Source: Acetobacteraceae bacterium (GTDB taxonomy: Bacteria; Pseudomonadota; Alphaproteobacteria; Acetobacterales; Acetobacteraceae). Taken from it: a stretch of DNA of 6,614 bases. The position numbers were made by a program, and so were the translations under genes. Under the pieces are notes generated by a model, which was not told the DNA's origin, ran no database searches, and saw nothing but the letters and a program-made list of their open reading frames with translations. This document shows, one piece after another, positions 1 to 5,572 of this stretch (positions within the stretch are counted from its first letter, which is position 1; every line of letters starts with the position of its first letter). The stretch covers positions 1-6,614 of the forward strand of contig PKWQ01000306.1 of assembly GCA_003133265.1 (NCBI GenBank), in the 5' to 3' direction.

Positions 1-1
1 G

Positions 2-697
2 ATCCCGATCGCGCGACTCGATCTGCCCTGGTGGCGCGCGCGGCACGAGGCGGTGCTGCACCGGCTGAAGCAGAACCCGCCGGAACTGATCTTTCTCGGC
101 GATTCCATCACCCAGGATTGGGAATTGCGTGGCCCGCAGCCCTGGCGGGACTTTCAGCCGGCGTGGAACCGCTTCTATGGCGACCGCAACGCCGCCAATC
201 TGGGTTTCATCGGCGATACCACGGCAAGCCTGCTCTGGCGCATCGAGAACGGCGAGGTCGCCGCCATCTCGCCAAGGGTGGCGGTGGTGCTGATCGGCGC
301 CAACAATCTCGGCCGGCTGCACTGGTCGGCCGACGACACCCTGGCCGGCATCGCGGCGATCCTGACCGAGCTGCATCGCCGCCTGCCGCACACCAAGCTG
401 CTGCTGATCGGCATCTTGCCCAGCGAACGCTCCGCCTGGGCGACGCAAACCACGCTGACGGTGAACCGGGCGCTCGCCGAGCGCTACAAGCCGGGCGGCG
501 AGGTCACGTTCCTGGATGTCGGACATGTCTTCATGAAGGGCGGCCAGTTGGACCGGACGATGTTCCTGGACCCGCTGCTGCCCACGCCACAGGACCCGCT
601 GCACCCGACGGCGGCGGCGCAGGAGAAGCTGGCCGAGGCGATCGAGCCGACGCTCTCCGCTCTGCTCGGTGATCGCAACAAGGTGACGCGGCGCTAG
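2..697 (+). CDS. SGNH/GDSL-family hydrolase (PAF-acetylhydrolase-like), 5' end missing
   Basis: This is a serine esterase/lipase-type hydrolase of the SGNH superfamily; its substrate cannot be told from the sequence. Counting from an internal GTG at 53, block I is GDSIT with the nucleophile Ser18, block III is GANN at 82-85, and block V is DPLHP with Asp181 and His184. Block II may be the Asn/Gly around NLGFIGD. The GANN and D-x-x-H forms resemble the PAF-acetylhydrolase Ib alpha branch more than classical GDSL lipases. The frame is open from the first bases of the window and encodes a PWWRARHE stretch just before the GTG. That stretch looks like real family sequence, so I take the true start to lie upstream and the gene to be partial. 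A signal peptide therefore cannot be judged. It ends with TAG 67 bases before parE. The family call is firm; the specificity is unknown. Confidence 0.88.
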   Translation: MPIARLDLPWWRARHEAVLHRLKQNPPELIFLGDSITQDWELRGPQPWRDFQPAWNRFYGDRNAANLGFIGDTTASLLWRIENGEVAAISPRVAVVLIGANNLGRLHWSADDTLAGIAAILTELHRRLPHTKLLLIGILPSERSAWATQTTLTVNRALAERYKPGGEVTFLDVGHVFMKGGQLDRTMFLDPLLPTPQDPLHPTAAAQEKLAEAIEPTLSALLGDRNKVTRR

Positions 698-707
698 AGT
701 CGGACAA

Positions 708-731
708 GGCTTGCCCGGCGCGGGGCGAGCC
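708..731 (+). terminator. Hairpin between the hydrolase gene and parE, possible terminator
   Basis: GGCTTGCCC (708-716) pairs with GGGCGAGCC (723-731), giving a 9-bp stem with one G-U pair and a 6-base loop. It begins 11 bases after the hydrolase stop codon, where a terminator would be expected. No U-tract follows, so it may be a Rho-independent terminator lacking a tail, an mRNA 3'-end stabiliser, or part of the parE leader. The pairing is seen directly; the function is inferred. Confidence 0.45.
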
Positions 732-764
732 GGATAGGGTGCCTGTCCAACACGGGAACACAGC

Positions 765-2756
765 ATGAACGATTTGTTCGGTCCGAAATCCGGGCGGGAC
801 ACCGCTGACGACTACTCGGCCAAGGACATCGAGGTCCTGGAGGGTCTGGAGCCGGTGCGCCGCAGGCCCGGCATGTATATCGGCGGCACGGATGAGAACG
901 CGCTGCATCATTTGGCGGCTGAGATCCTGGACAACGCCATGGACGAGGCGGTGGCCGGACACGCCAGCTTCATTGAGGTGGGTCTGGAAGCCGGCAACTA
1001 CCTGACGGTCCGCGACAATGGCCGTGGCATCCCGGTCGATCCACACCCAAAATTCAAGAATTTGAGTGCGTTGGAAGTCATTATGACGACGCTGCATTCA
1101 GGCGGCAAGTTCGGCGGCAAGGCATACGAGACGTCGGGCGGATTGCACGGCGTCGGCAGTTCGGTGGTGAACGCGCTGTCGGACGTGATGGAGGTGGAGG
1201 TCGCGCGCGACCGGGTGCTGTGGAAGCAGAGCTACGCGCGCGGCAAGCCGACGACCAAGCTGGTCAATGCCGGTCCGGTGCATAACCGGCGCGGCACGAC
1301 GATCCGCTTCCACCCCGATCCGAAGATCTTCCCCGGTCTCGCCTTCAGCCCGGCGCGGCTCTATCGCCTGTGCCGGTCCAAGGCCTACCTGTTCCGGGGG
1401 GTGGAAATCCGCTGGACCTGCGATACCGACCTGCTGCGCTCCGGCGGCAAGGACGAAACCCCGGCCGAGGCGGTGCTGCATTTCCCCGGCGGGTTGCGCG
1501 ACAGCCTGGAGGAAGACATCGGCGCCACGCCACGCGCCCTGCCCGTGCCCTGGGCCGGGGAAGCGGCGCTGCCGACCGCGCCCAATGGCAAAACCACCGG
1601 GCGGGTGGAATGGGCCGCCGCCTGGCTGGAAGAGGGCGACGGGTTCCTGCATTCCTACTGCAACACCGTGCCGACGGCGCAGGGCGGCACGCATGAGGCG
1701 GGTTTCCGCGCCGCGCTGGTGAAGGGCTTGCGCGCCTGGGGCGAACAGCGCGGCAACCGGCGCGCCGCCGCCGTGGTGGCCGAGGACCTGATGGCGCCGA
1801 TGGCCGCCAAGCTCTCGGTGTTCATCCGCGACCCGCAATTCCAGGGCCAGACCAAAGAAAAACTGACCAGCAACGAGGCGGCGCGGCTGGTGGAAACGGC
1901 GCTGCGCGACCGCTTCGACCATTGGCTGGCCGGCGATCCGACCCAGGCGGACAATCTGCTGACCTTCGTGATCGAGCGCGCCGAGGAACGGCTGCGGCGC
2001 AAGGAAAGCAAGGATACCCCGCGCAAATCCGCCACGCGCCGGCTGCGCCTGCCCGGCAAGCTCGCCGACTGCTCCAGCGAGAACGCGGCGCGGACCGAGA
2101 TCTTCCTGGTCGAGGGCGATTCGGCCGGCGGCTCGGCCAAGCAGGCACGCAACCGCGAAACCCAGGCGGTGCTGCCGCTGCGGGGCAAAATCCTCAACGT
2201 GGCCAGCGCATCCGCCGACAAACTACGGCAAAATCAGGAGCTTAAAGACCTAATCGAAGCATTGGGCTGCGGCGTCGGCGACCGCTTCGACCGCGCTAGG
2301 CTGCGCTATGGCCGGGTGATCATCATGACGGACGCGGATGTGGATGGCGCGCACATTGCCTCTCTGCTGATGACGTTCTTCTACCGCGAGCTGCCGGAGC
2401 TGATCCGGCACGGCCACGTTTTTTTAGCGCAGCCGCCGTTGTATCGGCTGACGCAGGGAGCGAAATCGGTCTACGCGATGAACGATGCCGACCGCGAGAA
2501 GCAGATAAAGAGCGCGTTCAAGGCCGGGGCGAAGATAGAGATCAGCCGCTTCAAGGGGTTGGGCGAGATGCCGCCGTCGGCGCTGAAGGAAACCACGATG
2601 GACCCGAAACGACGCACCCTGCTGAAGGTGGTGGCTCGGCCGGAAGAACGGGCGGAGACGAATCGGATTGTGGAAAGCCTGATGGGCCGCAAGCCGGAGC
2701 TGCGCTTCCAGTTCATCCAGGACCACGCCAAGAGCGTGGAAGAGATCGACATTTGA
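765..2756 (+). CDS. parE: DNA topoisomerase IV subunit B (ParE)
   Basis: This is the ATPase subunit of topoisomerase IV, which with ParC (not in the window) unlinks daughter chromosomes and relaxes DNA. At 663 residues it has the usual ParE length. The GHKL ATPase domain shows EILDN (base Glu53, Mg-binding Asn57), DNGRGIP at 84-90 and GGLHGVGSS at 125-133. The transducer domain carries QTKEKL with the ATP-contacting Lys364. The TOPRIM domain has EGDSAGG (Glu450) and DADVDG (Asp523, 525, 527), followed by PPLYRL and RFKGLGEM. The wording RETQAVLPLRGKILNV and the RLTQG after PPLY favour ParE over GyrB. The ATG at 765 has GGGAA (754-758) 6 bases upstream, and VLEGLEPVRRRPGMYIGG follows at the expected N-terminal distance. 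All key residues are present. Two small oddities are an A+T-rich codon patch at residues 486-500 and a T7 run at 2419-2425. The only real alternative is GyrB, which I consider unlikely. Confidence 0.95.
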   Translation: MNDLFGPKSGRDTADDYSAKDIEVLEGLEPVRRRPGMYIGGTDENALHHLAAEILDNAMDEAVAGHASFIEVGLEAGNYLTVRDNGRGIPVDPHPKFKNLSALEVIMTTLHSGGKFGGKAYETSGGLHGVGSSVVNALSDVMEVEVARDRVLWKQSYARGKPTTKLVNAGPVHNRRGTTIRFHPDPKIFPGLAFSPARLYRLCRSKAYLFRGVEIRWTCDTDLLRSGGKDETPAEAVLHFPGGLRDSLEEDIGATPRALPVPWAGEAALPTAPNGKTTGRVEWAAAWLEEGDGFLHSYCNTVPTAQGGTHEAGFRAALVKGLRAWGEQRGNRRAAAVVAEDLMAPMAAKLSVFIRDPQFQGQTKEKLTSNEAARLVETALRDRFDHWLAGDPTQADNLLTFVIERAEERLRRKESKDTPRKSATRRLRLPGKLADCSSENAARTEIFLVEGDSAGGSAKQARNRETQAVLPLRGKILNVASASADKLRQNQELKDLIEALGCGVGDRFDRARLRYGRVIIMTDADVDGAHIASLLMTFFYRELPELIRHGHVFLAQPPLYRLTQGAKSVYAMNDADREKQIKSAFKAGAKIEISRFKGLGEMPPSALKETTMDPKRRTLLKVVARPEERAETNRIVESLMGRKPELRFQFIQDHAKSVEEIDI

Positions 2757-2765
2757 TGCCAAGAC

Positions 2766-2799
2766 CCGGACCGGAACGCAATCGGTGCGCCCGGTCCGG
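2766..2799. terminator. Two-part hairpin between convergent parE and HU genes, likely bidirectional terminator
   Basis: CCGGACCGG (2766-2774) is perfectly complementary to CCGGTCCGG (2791-2799). Inside it, CGCA (2777-2780) pairs with TGCG (2786-2789) around a 5-base loop. The result is a 9-bp stem, a small AA/C internal loop and a 4-bp upper stem. It lies between two converging stop codons, 9 bases after parE and 9 bases after the HU gene in their respective directions. A near-symmetric stem can act on both strands. Neither side has a good U-tract, so efficiency is uncertain. Confidence 0.65.
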
Positions 2800-2808
2800 A
2801 GAGAGGCT

Positions 2809-3078
2809 TCAGACGCCCTTCTTCAGCGTCGGGGACGCCTTGAAACGCACGGTCTTGCCGGCTTTCACCTTGATCGCTTCGCCGGTGCGGGGGTTGAGAC
2901 CCTTGCGCGCCTTGGTCTTGCGCACGATGAAAGTACCAAAGCTCGGCAGCGTGAAACGGCCGGCCTTCTTGAGTTCCTTGACGATCGCCGCCATCAGATC
3001 GGTCGCGGCGCGATTCGACGCCGCGCCGGTGAGTTCGGCGGATTCCTTGAGCACGTTGGCGATGAAGGCCTTCGACAT
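2809..3078 (-). CDS. HU family DNA-binding nucleoid protein
   Basis: This is a histone-like protein of the HU/IHF family that binds and bends DNA as a dimer in the nucleoid. Its 89 residues match the family's usual length of about 90. The N-terminal half forms the two dimerisation helices (about 3-40). FGTF at 47-50 opens the beta arm, and KARKGLNPRTGE holds the arm tip with Asn62-Pro63, the proline that intercalates into the minor groove in HU and IHF. The C-terminal end VRFKASPTLKKGV corresponds to the usual FKAGKxLK tail. The ATG has GAGGAA 5 bases upstream. The match to canonical HU is slightly divergent (PSFGTF rather than GFGTF, FKAS rather than FKAG), so I do not choose between hupA/hupB or an IHF subunit name. 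It converges on parE and diverges from nagA. Confidence 0.92.
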   Translation of the reverse strand: MSKAFIANVLKESAELTGAASNRAATDLMAAIVKELKKAGRFTLPSFGTFIVRKTKARKGLNPRTGEAIKVKAGKTVRFKASPTLKKGV

Positions 3079-3083
3079 GCTGG

Positions 3084-3089
3084 TTCCTC
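3084..3089 (-). promoter_or_regulatory. Ribosome binding site of the HU gene
   Basis: Read on the minus strand, GAGGAA lies 5 bases before the ATG at 3078. It supports that start over the longer overlapping reading frame in another phase that begins at 3091. Confidence 0.7.
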
Positions 3090-3156
3090 ATTTGTCTGAG
3101 TTGTCAAAAGGCACGCCAACAGCAGGGCAATGGCATGCCGTATCACAGTAGGCTGG

Positions 3157-3188
3157 TCTCGACGCTTCGAGAATCGCCGCGTCGACGC
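3157..3188. repeat. Pair of palindromes in the HU/nagA divergent intergenic region, possible operator
   Basis: TCTCGA (3157-3162) and TCGAGA (3167-3172) form a 6-bp inverted repeat around CGCT. Seven bases on, GCGTCGACGC (3179-3188) is a perfect 10-bp palindrome. Both contain TCGACGC (3159-3165 and 3182-3188), spaced 23 bases apart, about two helical turns. The site lies between divergently transcribed genes, where a regulator of either could bind. The repeats are seen directly; an operator role is inferred. I could not identify convincing -35/-10 boxes for either gene nearby. Confidence 0.35.
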
Positions 3189-3219
3189 ATAAGCTTTAGC
3201 TACCCCTTGCTGATTCGGC

Positions 3220-3240
3220 CAGTGTTACTGCAATTTTTTT
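3220..3240 (+). terminator. Terminator-like element (short hairpin plus T7) before nagA
   Basis: CAGT (3220-3223) pairs with ACTG (3227-3230) across a 3-base loop, and CAA followed by seven T residues (3234-3240) comes next. The shape is that of an intrinsic terminator read on the plus strand, but the stem is only 4 bp and weak. The T-run is conspicuous in such GC-rich DNA. No plus-strand gene ends here, so if functional it would act in a leader or small transcript upstream of nagA. It may equally be just an A+T-rich promoter-proximal tract. Confidence 0.25.
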
Positions 3241-3253
3241 GCTGTCCCGCATC

Positions 3254-4405
3254 ATGACCAGACAGGGCCGGCATGCGATCGCCGCCAGCACTGTTTTCAC
3301 CGGCACGGAAATGCTGCGCGACCGGACGGTGGTGATCGAGGCGGGTAATATCGCCGCGATCCTGCCGCAGCCACCGGAAGCCATGCCCTGCGTCCGGCTG
3401 GCGAAAGACCGGCTGCTTGCACCCGGTTTTGTCGATCTGCAGGTGAATGGCGGCGGCGGCGTGCTGTTCAACGACTCGATCGACGAAGCCGGACTCGGGC
3501 GAATCGCCACCGCGCACCGGAGTCGTGGCACCACGTCGATCCTGCCCACACTGATCAGCGGCACACGCGCGCAACTGCGCCAGGCCATGGAAACGGCGGC
3601 AGCGGCGATCGCGGCGGGCCAGCCCGGCATCGTCGGGCTGCATCTGGAAGGCCCCTTCCTCAATCCAGTACGGCGCGGCATCCATCCAGCGGCGGCAATT
3701 GCCGCGCTGACCGATCCCGATCTGGCATGGCTTGCCGGCGTTTTCCCCGCGCCGCTGCTGCTGACACTGGCGCCGGAAATGGTGCCCATGGCGGCCATCG
3801 CACGGCTGGCGGCGGCCGGGAGGATCGTCTTCGCCGGACACACCGAAGCCAGCGCCGAGCAGTCGATGGCGGCGCTGGATGCCGGAATGACCGGCTTCAC
3901 CCATCTGTTCAACGCCATGTCGCAGCTTTCGGCCCGCGCGCCGGGCGCGGTGGGTGCGGCGCTGGCGCATCCGACGGCGCGGGCCGGGATCATTCTGGAC
4001 GGGCATCATGTGCATCCGGCGGCGGCACGCGCCGCCCGCGCCGCCATGGGATCGGAACGGTTGTTCCTGGTCTCCGACGCCATGCCAACCGCGGGATCGT
4101 CCATCGAGGAATTCCAACTCGGCGCGACGCGCATCAGGCTGCTCGACGGACGTCTGGTGGACGAGGCCGGCACGCTCGCCGGCGCGCACCTGACGCTGGA
4201 TGTGGCGGTGCGGAACGCGGTGCGGCTGCTTGATTGCCCGGTGGCCGACGCGCTGCGCATGGCGACATCCACCCCAGCGATCAGCATCGGGCTGGGGCAC
4301 ACGATCGGGCATATCCGGCCGGGTTGCCGGGCCGATCTGGTCGCGCTGGACGGCGATCTGCACCCTGTCGCCGTCTGGATCAGCGGTGCGCGAATGGCGG
4401 ATTGA
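3254..4405 (+). CDS. nagA: N-acetylglucosamine-6-phosphate deacetylase (NagA)
   Basis: This cytoplasmic amidohydrolase converts N-acetylglucosamine-6-phosphate to glucosamine-6-phosphate and acetate, feeding GlcNAc catabolism or recycling of cell-wall amino sugars. With an ATG start it is 383 residues, the normal length. Visible motifs are APGFVDLQVNGGGG (56-69), LHLEGPFLN with metal ligand Glu132, AGHTEAS with His196, THLFNAM with His217, DGHHV with His251, and LVSDAMPTAG with catalytic Asp275. GTLAGAHLTLDVAVRN is typical of the C-terminal part of the barrel. An in-frame TTG at 3239 would add five residues; I prefer the ATG because the N-terminal strand then starts at the usual distance. Neither start has a Shine-Dalgarno sequence, which is the one oddity. 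No nagB, nagE or GlcNAc kinase is adjacent. The chorismate mutase gene follows 58 bases later on the same strand. Confidence 0.94.
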   Translation: MTRQGRHAIAASTVFTGTEMLRDRTVVIEAGNIAAILPQPPEAMPCVRLAKDRLLAPGFVDLQVNGGGGVLFNDSIDEAGLGRIATAHRSRGTTSILPTLISGTRAQLRQAMETAAAAIAAGQPGIVGLHLEGPFLNPVRRGIHPAAAIAALTDPDLAWLAGVFPAPLLLTLAPEMVPMAAIARLAAAGRIVFAGHTEASAEQSMAALDAGMTGFTHLFNAMSQLSARAPGAVGAALAHPTARAGIILDGHHVHPAAARAARAAMGSERLFLVSDAMPTAGSSIEEFQLGATRIRLLDGRLVDEAGTLAGAHLTLDVAVRNAVRLLDCPVADALRMATSTPAISIGLGHTIGHIRPGCRADLVALDGDLHPVAVWISGARMAD

Positions 4406-4453
4406 CGGCACCCCCGCTTCCGGCGTGGTGTATCGGCAACGCGTCAGGTCAAC

Positions 4454-4463
4454 GAGGCAGGAA
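4454..4463 (+). promoter_or_regulatory. Ribosome binding site of the chorismate mutase gene
   Basis: GAGG at 4454-4457 lies 6 bases before the ATG at 4464, with a second AGGAA (4459-4463) directly next to it. This fixes the start at 4464. The frame is open much further upstream, but that part is only nagA read out of phase. Confidence 0.6.
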
Positions 4464-4793
4464 ATGGACCAGAAGACCGCAACGGAGCAGCAAGTGGCGA
4501 CAGAATTGAAGCGGTTCCGGCAAGGCATCGATAACATCGACGCGGCTTTGGTCTATTTATTGGCCGAGCGATTTAAATACACCCAGGCGGTCGGGGAGTT
4601 CAAAGCCAGGAACCGTCTGCCACCCGCCGACCCACGCCGGGAAGCGCAGCAGATCGAACGGCTGCGGCGTCTGGCGAAGGACGCCGACCTGGACCCGGAC
4701 ATCGCGGAAAAATACCTTCAATTCATCGTCAAGGAGGTGATCCGCCACCACGAGGTGATCGCCGCCAAGTTGGAGACGAAGCCCGGAGGATAG
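4464..4793 (+). CDS. Chorismate mutase, monofunctional AroQ type
   Basis: This enzyme rearranges chorismate to prephenate, the branch point to phenylalanine and tyrosine. Its 109 residues form the all-helical AroQ fold without a fused dehydratase or dehydrogenase. Aligned with the E. coli P-protein mutase domain at a constant offset of 8, the active-site residues are Arg19, Arg36, Lys47, Asp56, Arg59 and Glu60 (R11, R28, K39, D48, R51, E52 in E. coli). The position of E. coli Gln88 is His96, inside EVIRHHE. The tail resembles the alphaproteobacterial monofunctional clade as I remember it. No signal peptide is seen, so it is cytoplasmic, unlike the secreted AroQ-gamma class. It may be cotranscribed with nagA, and its stop codon lies within a hairpin 21 bases from the phoB stop. 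A paralogue with a different role is possible because of the His96 substitution. Confidence 0.88.
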   Translation: MDQKTATEQQVATELKRFRQGIDNIDAALVYLLAERFKYTQAVGEFKARNRLPPADPRREAQQIERLRRLAKDADLDPDIAEKYLQFIVKEVIRHHEVIAAKLETKPGG

Positions 4794-4804
4794 AATGCCT
4801 CCGG
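4783..4804. terminator. Hairpin at the chorismate mutase/phoB convergence, possible terminator
   Basis: CCGGAGG (4783-4789) pairs with CCTCCGG (4798-4804), giving a 7-bp GC-rich stem with an 8-base loop that contains the chorismate mutase TAG. It sits between two converging genes, where termination on both strands is expected. No U-tract follows in either direction, so this is a candidate only. Confidence 0.4.
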
Positions 4805-4814
4805 CAACAACCGA

Positions 4815-5540
4815 TCAGACCGGCTCGGTGTCCAGCGCGTAGCCGGCGGCGCGGACGGTGCGGACGATGTCGAGTTCGCCCTCGGCGTTGATCGACTTGC
4901 GTAGGCGGCGGATATGCACGTCGACCGTGCGCGGCTCCACATGGATGTCCGGCCCCCACACGGCGTCCAGCAGTTCCTCCCGCGAGAACACGCGGCGCGG
5001 ATGCTGCATGAAGAATTCCATAAGCCGGAACTCGGTCGGGCCGAGATGGATCGGCCGGCCATTGCGGCTGACGCGATGCGCCGCGAGGTCCATGGTGATG
5101 TCGTGAAACACCAGTTGCCCCTTCGCCGTCACCGCGTTGGAGCGGCGCAGCAAAGCCCGCATGCGGGCCAGCAGCGCGTCCATGCTGAACGGCTTGGTGA
5201 TGTAGTCGTCGGCGCCGGTGTTCAGCCCGCGTACCGCATCCTGGTCCTCGGTTCGCGCCGTTACCATGATCACCGGCAGATCGCGCGTCGCGCTACGGCG
5301 GCGGATCTGGCGGCAGACCTCGATCCCCGACATCACCGGCAGCATCCAGTCCAGCAGCACGATATCCGGCTGGCTTTCGGCGATGCGGGTCAGCGCCTCC
5401 CGCCCGTCCGACGCCTCATCGACGCGGAAGCCCTGCTTTTCCAGATTGTAGCGCAGCATCGTGGCCAGGGCCGCCTCGTCCTCGACCACCAGGACCAGCG
5501 GCTTGGACAGGCTGGACACGTGTGAAACACCATCCGGCAT
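4815..5540 (-). CDS. phoB: Phosphate regulon response regulator PhoB
   Basis: This OmpR/PhoB-class response regulator, once phosphorylated by the sensor kinase PhoR under phosphate limitation, activates Pho-box promoters. It has 241 residues. The receiver domain (about 14-130) has the acidic pair Glu20-Asp21, phosphoacceptor Asp64 in VLLDWMLP, Thr94 and Lys116 in YITKPF. The winged-helix DNA-binding domain (about 141-238) shows LGPTEFRLMEFF, REELLDAVWG, the recognition helix RTVDVHIRRLRKSI and the wing VRTVRAAGYAL. The ATG at 5540 has GGAGG 8 bases upstream; the longer open frame reaching into phoU is phoU read out of phase. It lies 32 bases after phoU as the last gene of the visible pst-pho cluster. 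No phoR is seen; it may be upstream of pstB or elsewhere. Its operon position implies feedback by PhoB itself, but the operon promoter is outside the window. Confidence 0.93.
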   Translation of the reverse strand: MPDGVSHVSSLSKPLVLVVEDEAALATMLRYNLEKQGFRVDEASDGREALTRIAESQPDIVLLDWMLPVMSGIEVCRQIRRRSATRDLPVIMVTARTEDQDAVRGLNTGADDYITKPFSMDALLARMRALLRRSNAVTAKGQLVFHDITMDLAAHRVSRNGRPIHLGPTEFRLMEFFMQHPRRVFSREELLDAVWGPDIHVEPRTVDVHIRRLRKSINAEGELDIVRTVRAAGYALDTEPV

Positions 5541-5548
5541 AGCGTCTT

Positions 5549-5553
5549 CCTCC
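5549..5553 (-). promoter_or_regulatory. Ribosome binding site of phoB
   Basis: Read on the minus strand, GGAGG stands 8 bases before the ATG at 5540, in the 32-base gap after phoU. It decides the phoB start against the longer open frame that extends to 5828. Confidence 0.75.
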
Positions 5554-5572
5554 CGTTGGCTGTAGCGGCGGA

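Noticed and set aside
711..740. TTGCCC and GATAGG/TAGGGT as a parE promoter
   Set aside because: Each -10 candidate matches the consensus at only three of six positions, and the segment is better described by the hairpin at 708-731.
1098..1922. Long minus-strand open frame inside parE, and several others at 1655-2221
   Set aside because: These are antisense shadows in GC-rich DNA with low-complexity Arg/Ala/Gly/His composition; parE on the plus strand explains the region fully.
3102..3107. Perfect TTGACA on the minus strand upstream of the HU gene as a -35 box
   Set aside because: A -10 box at normal spacing would fall on the ribosome binding site and start region (3079-3084), where the bases do not resemble TATAAT.
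3242..3260. CTGTC near nagA as half of a Pho box
   Set aside because: The second CTGTCA-like half is not found at 11-base spacing, and nagA has no reason to be in the Pho regulon.
3200..4537. Open reading frame of 445 codons on the minus strand opposite all of nagA
   Set aside because: The product is Arg/His/Gln-rich with no recognisable motif, as expected for the antisense of a GC-rich gene, while the plus strand encodes a complete NagA with all metal ligands.
4200..4793. Chorismate mutase with a long N-terminal extension overlapping nagA
   Set aside because: The extra part is nagA in another frame, rich in Trp/Arg/Cys; the ATG at 4464 has a ribosome binding site and gives the normal AroQ length.
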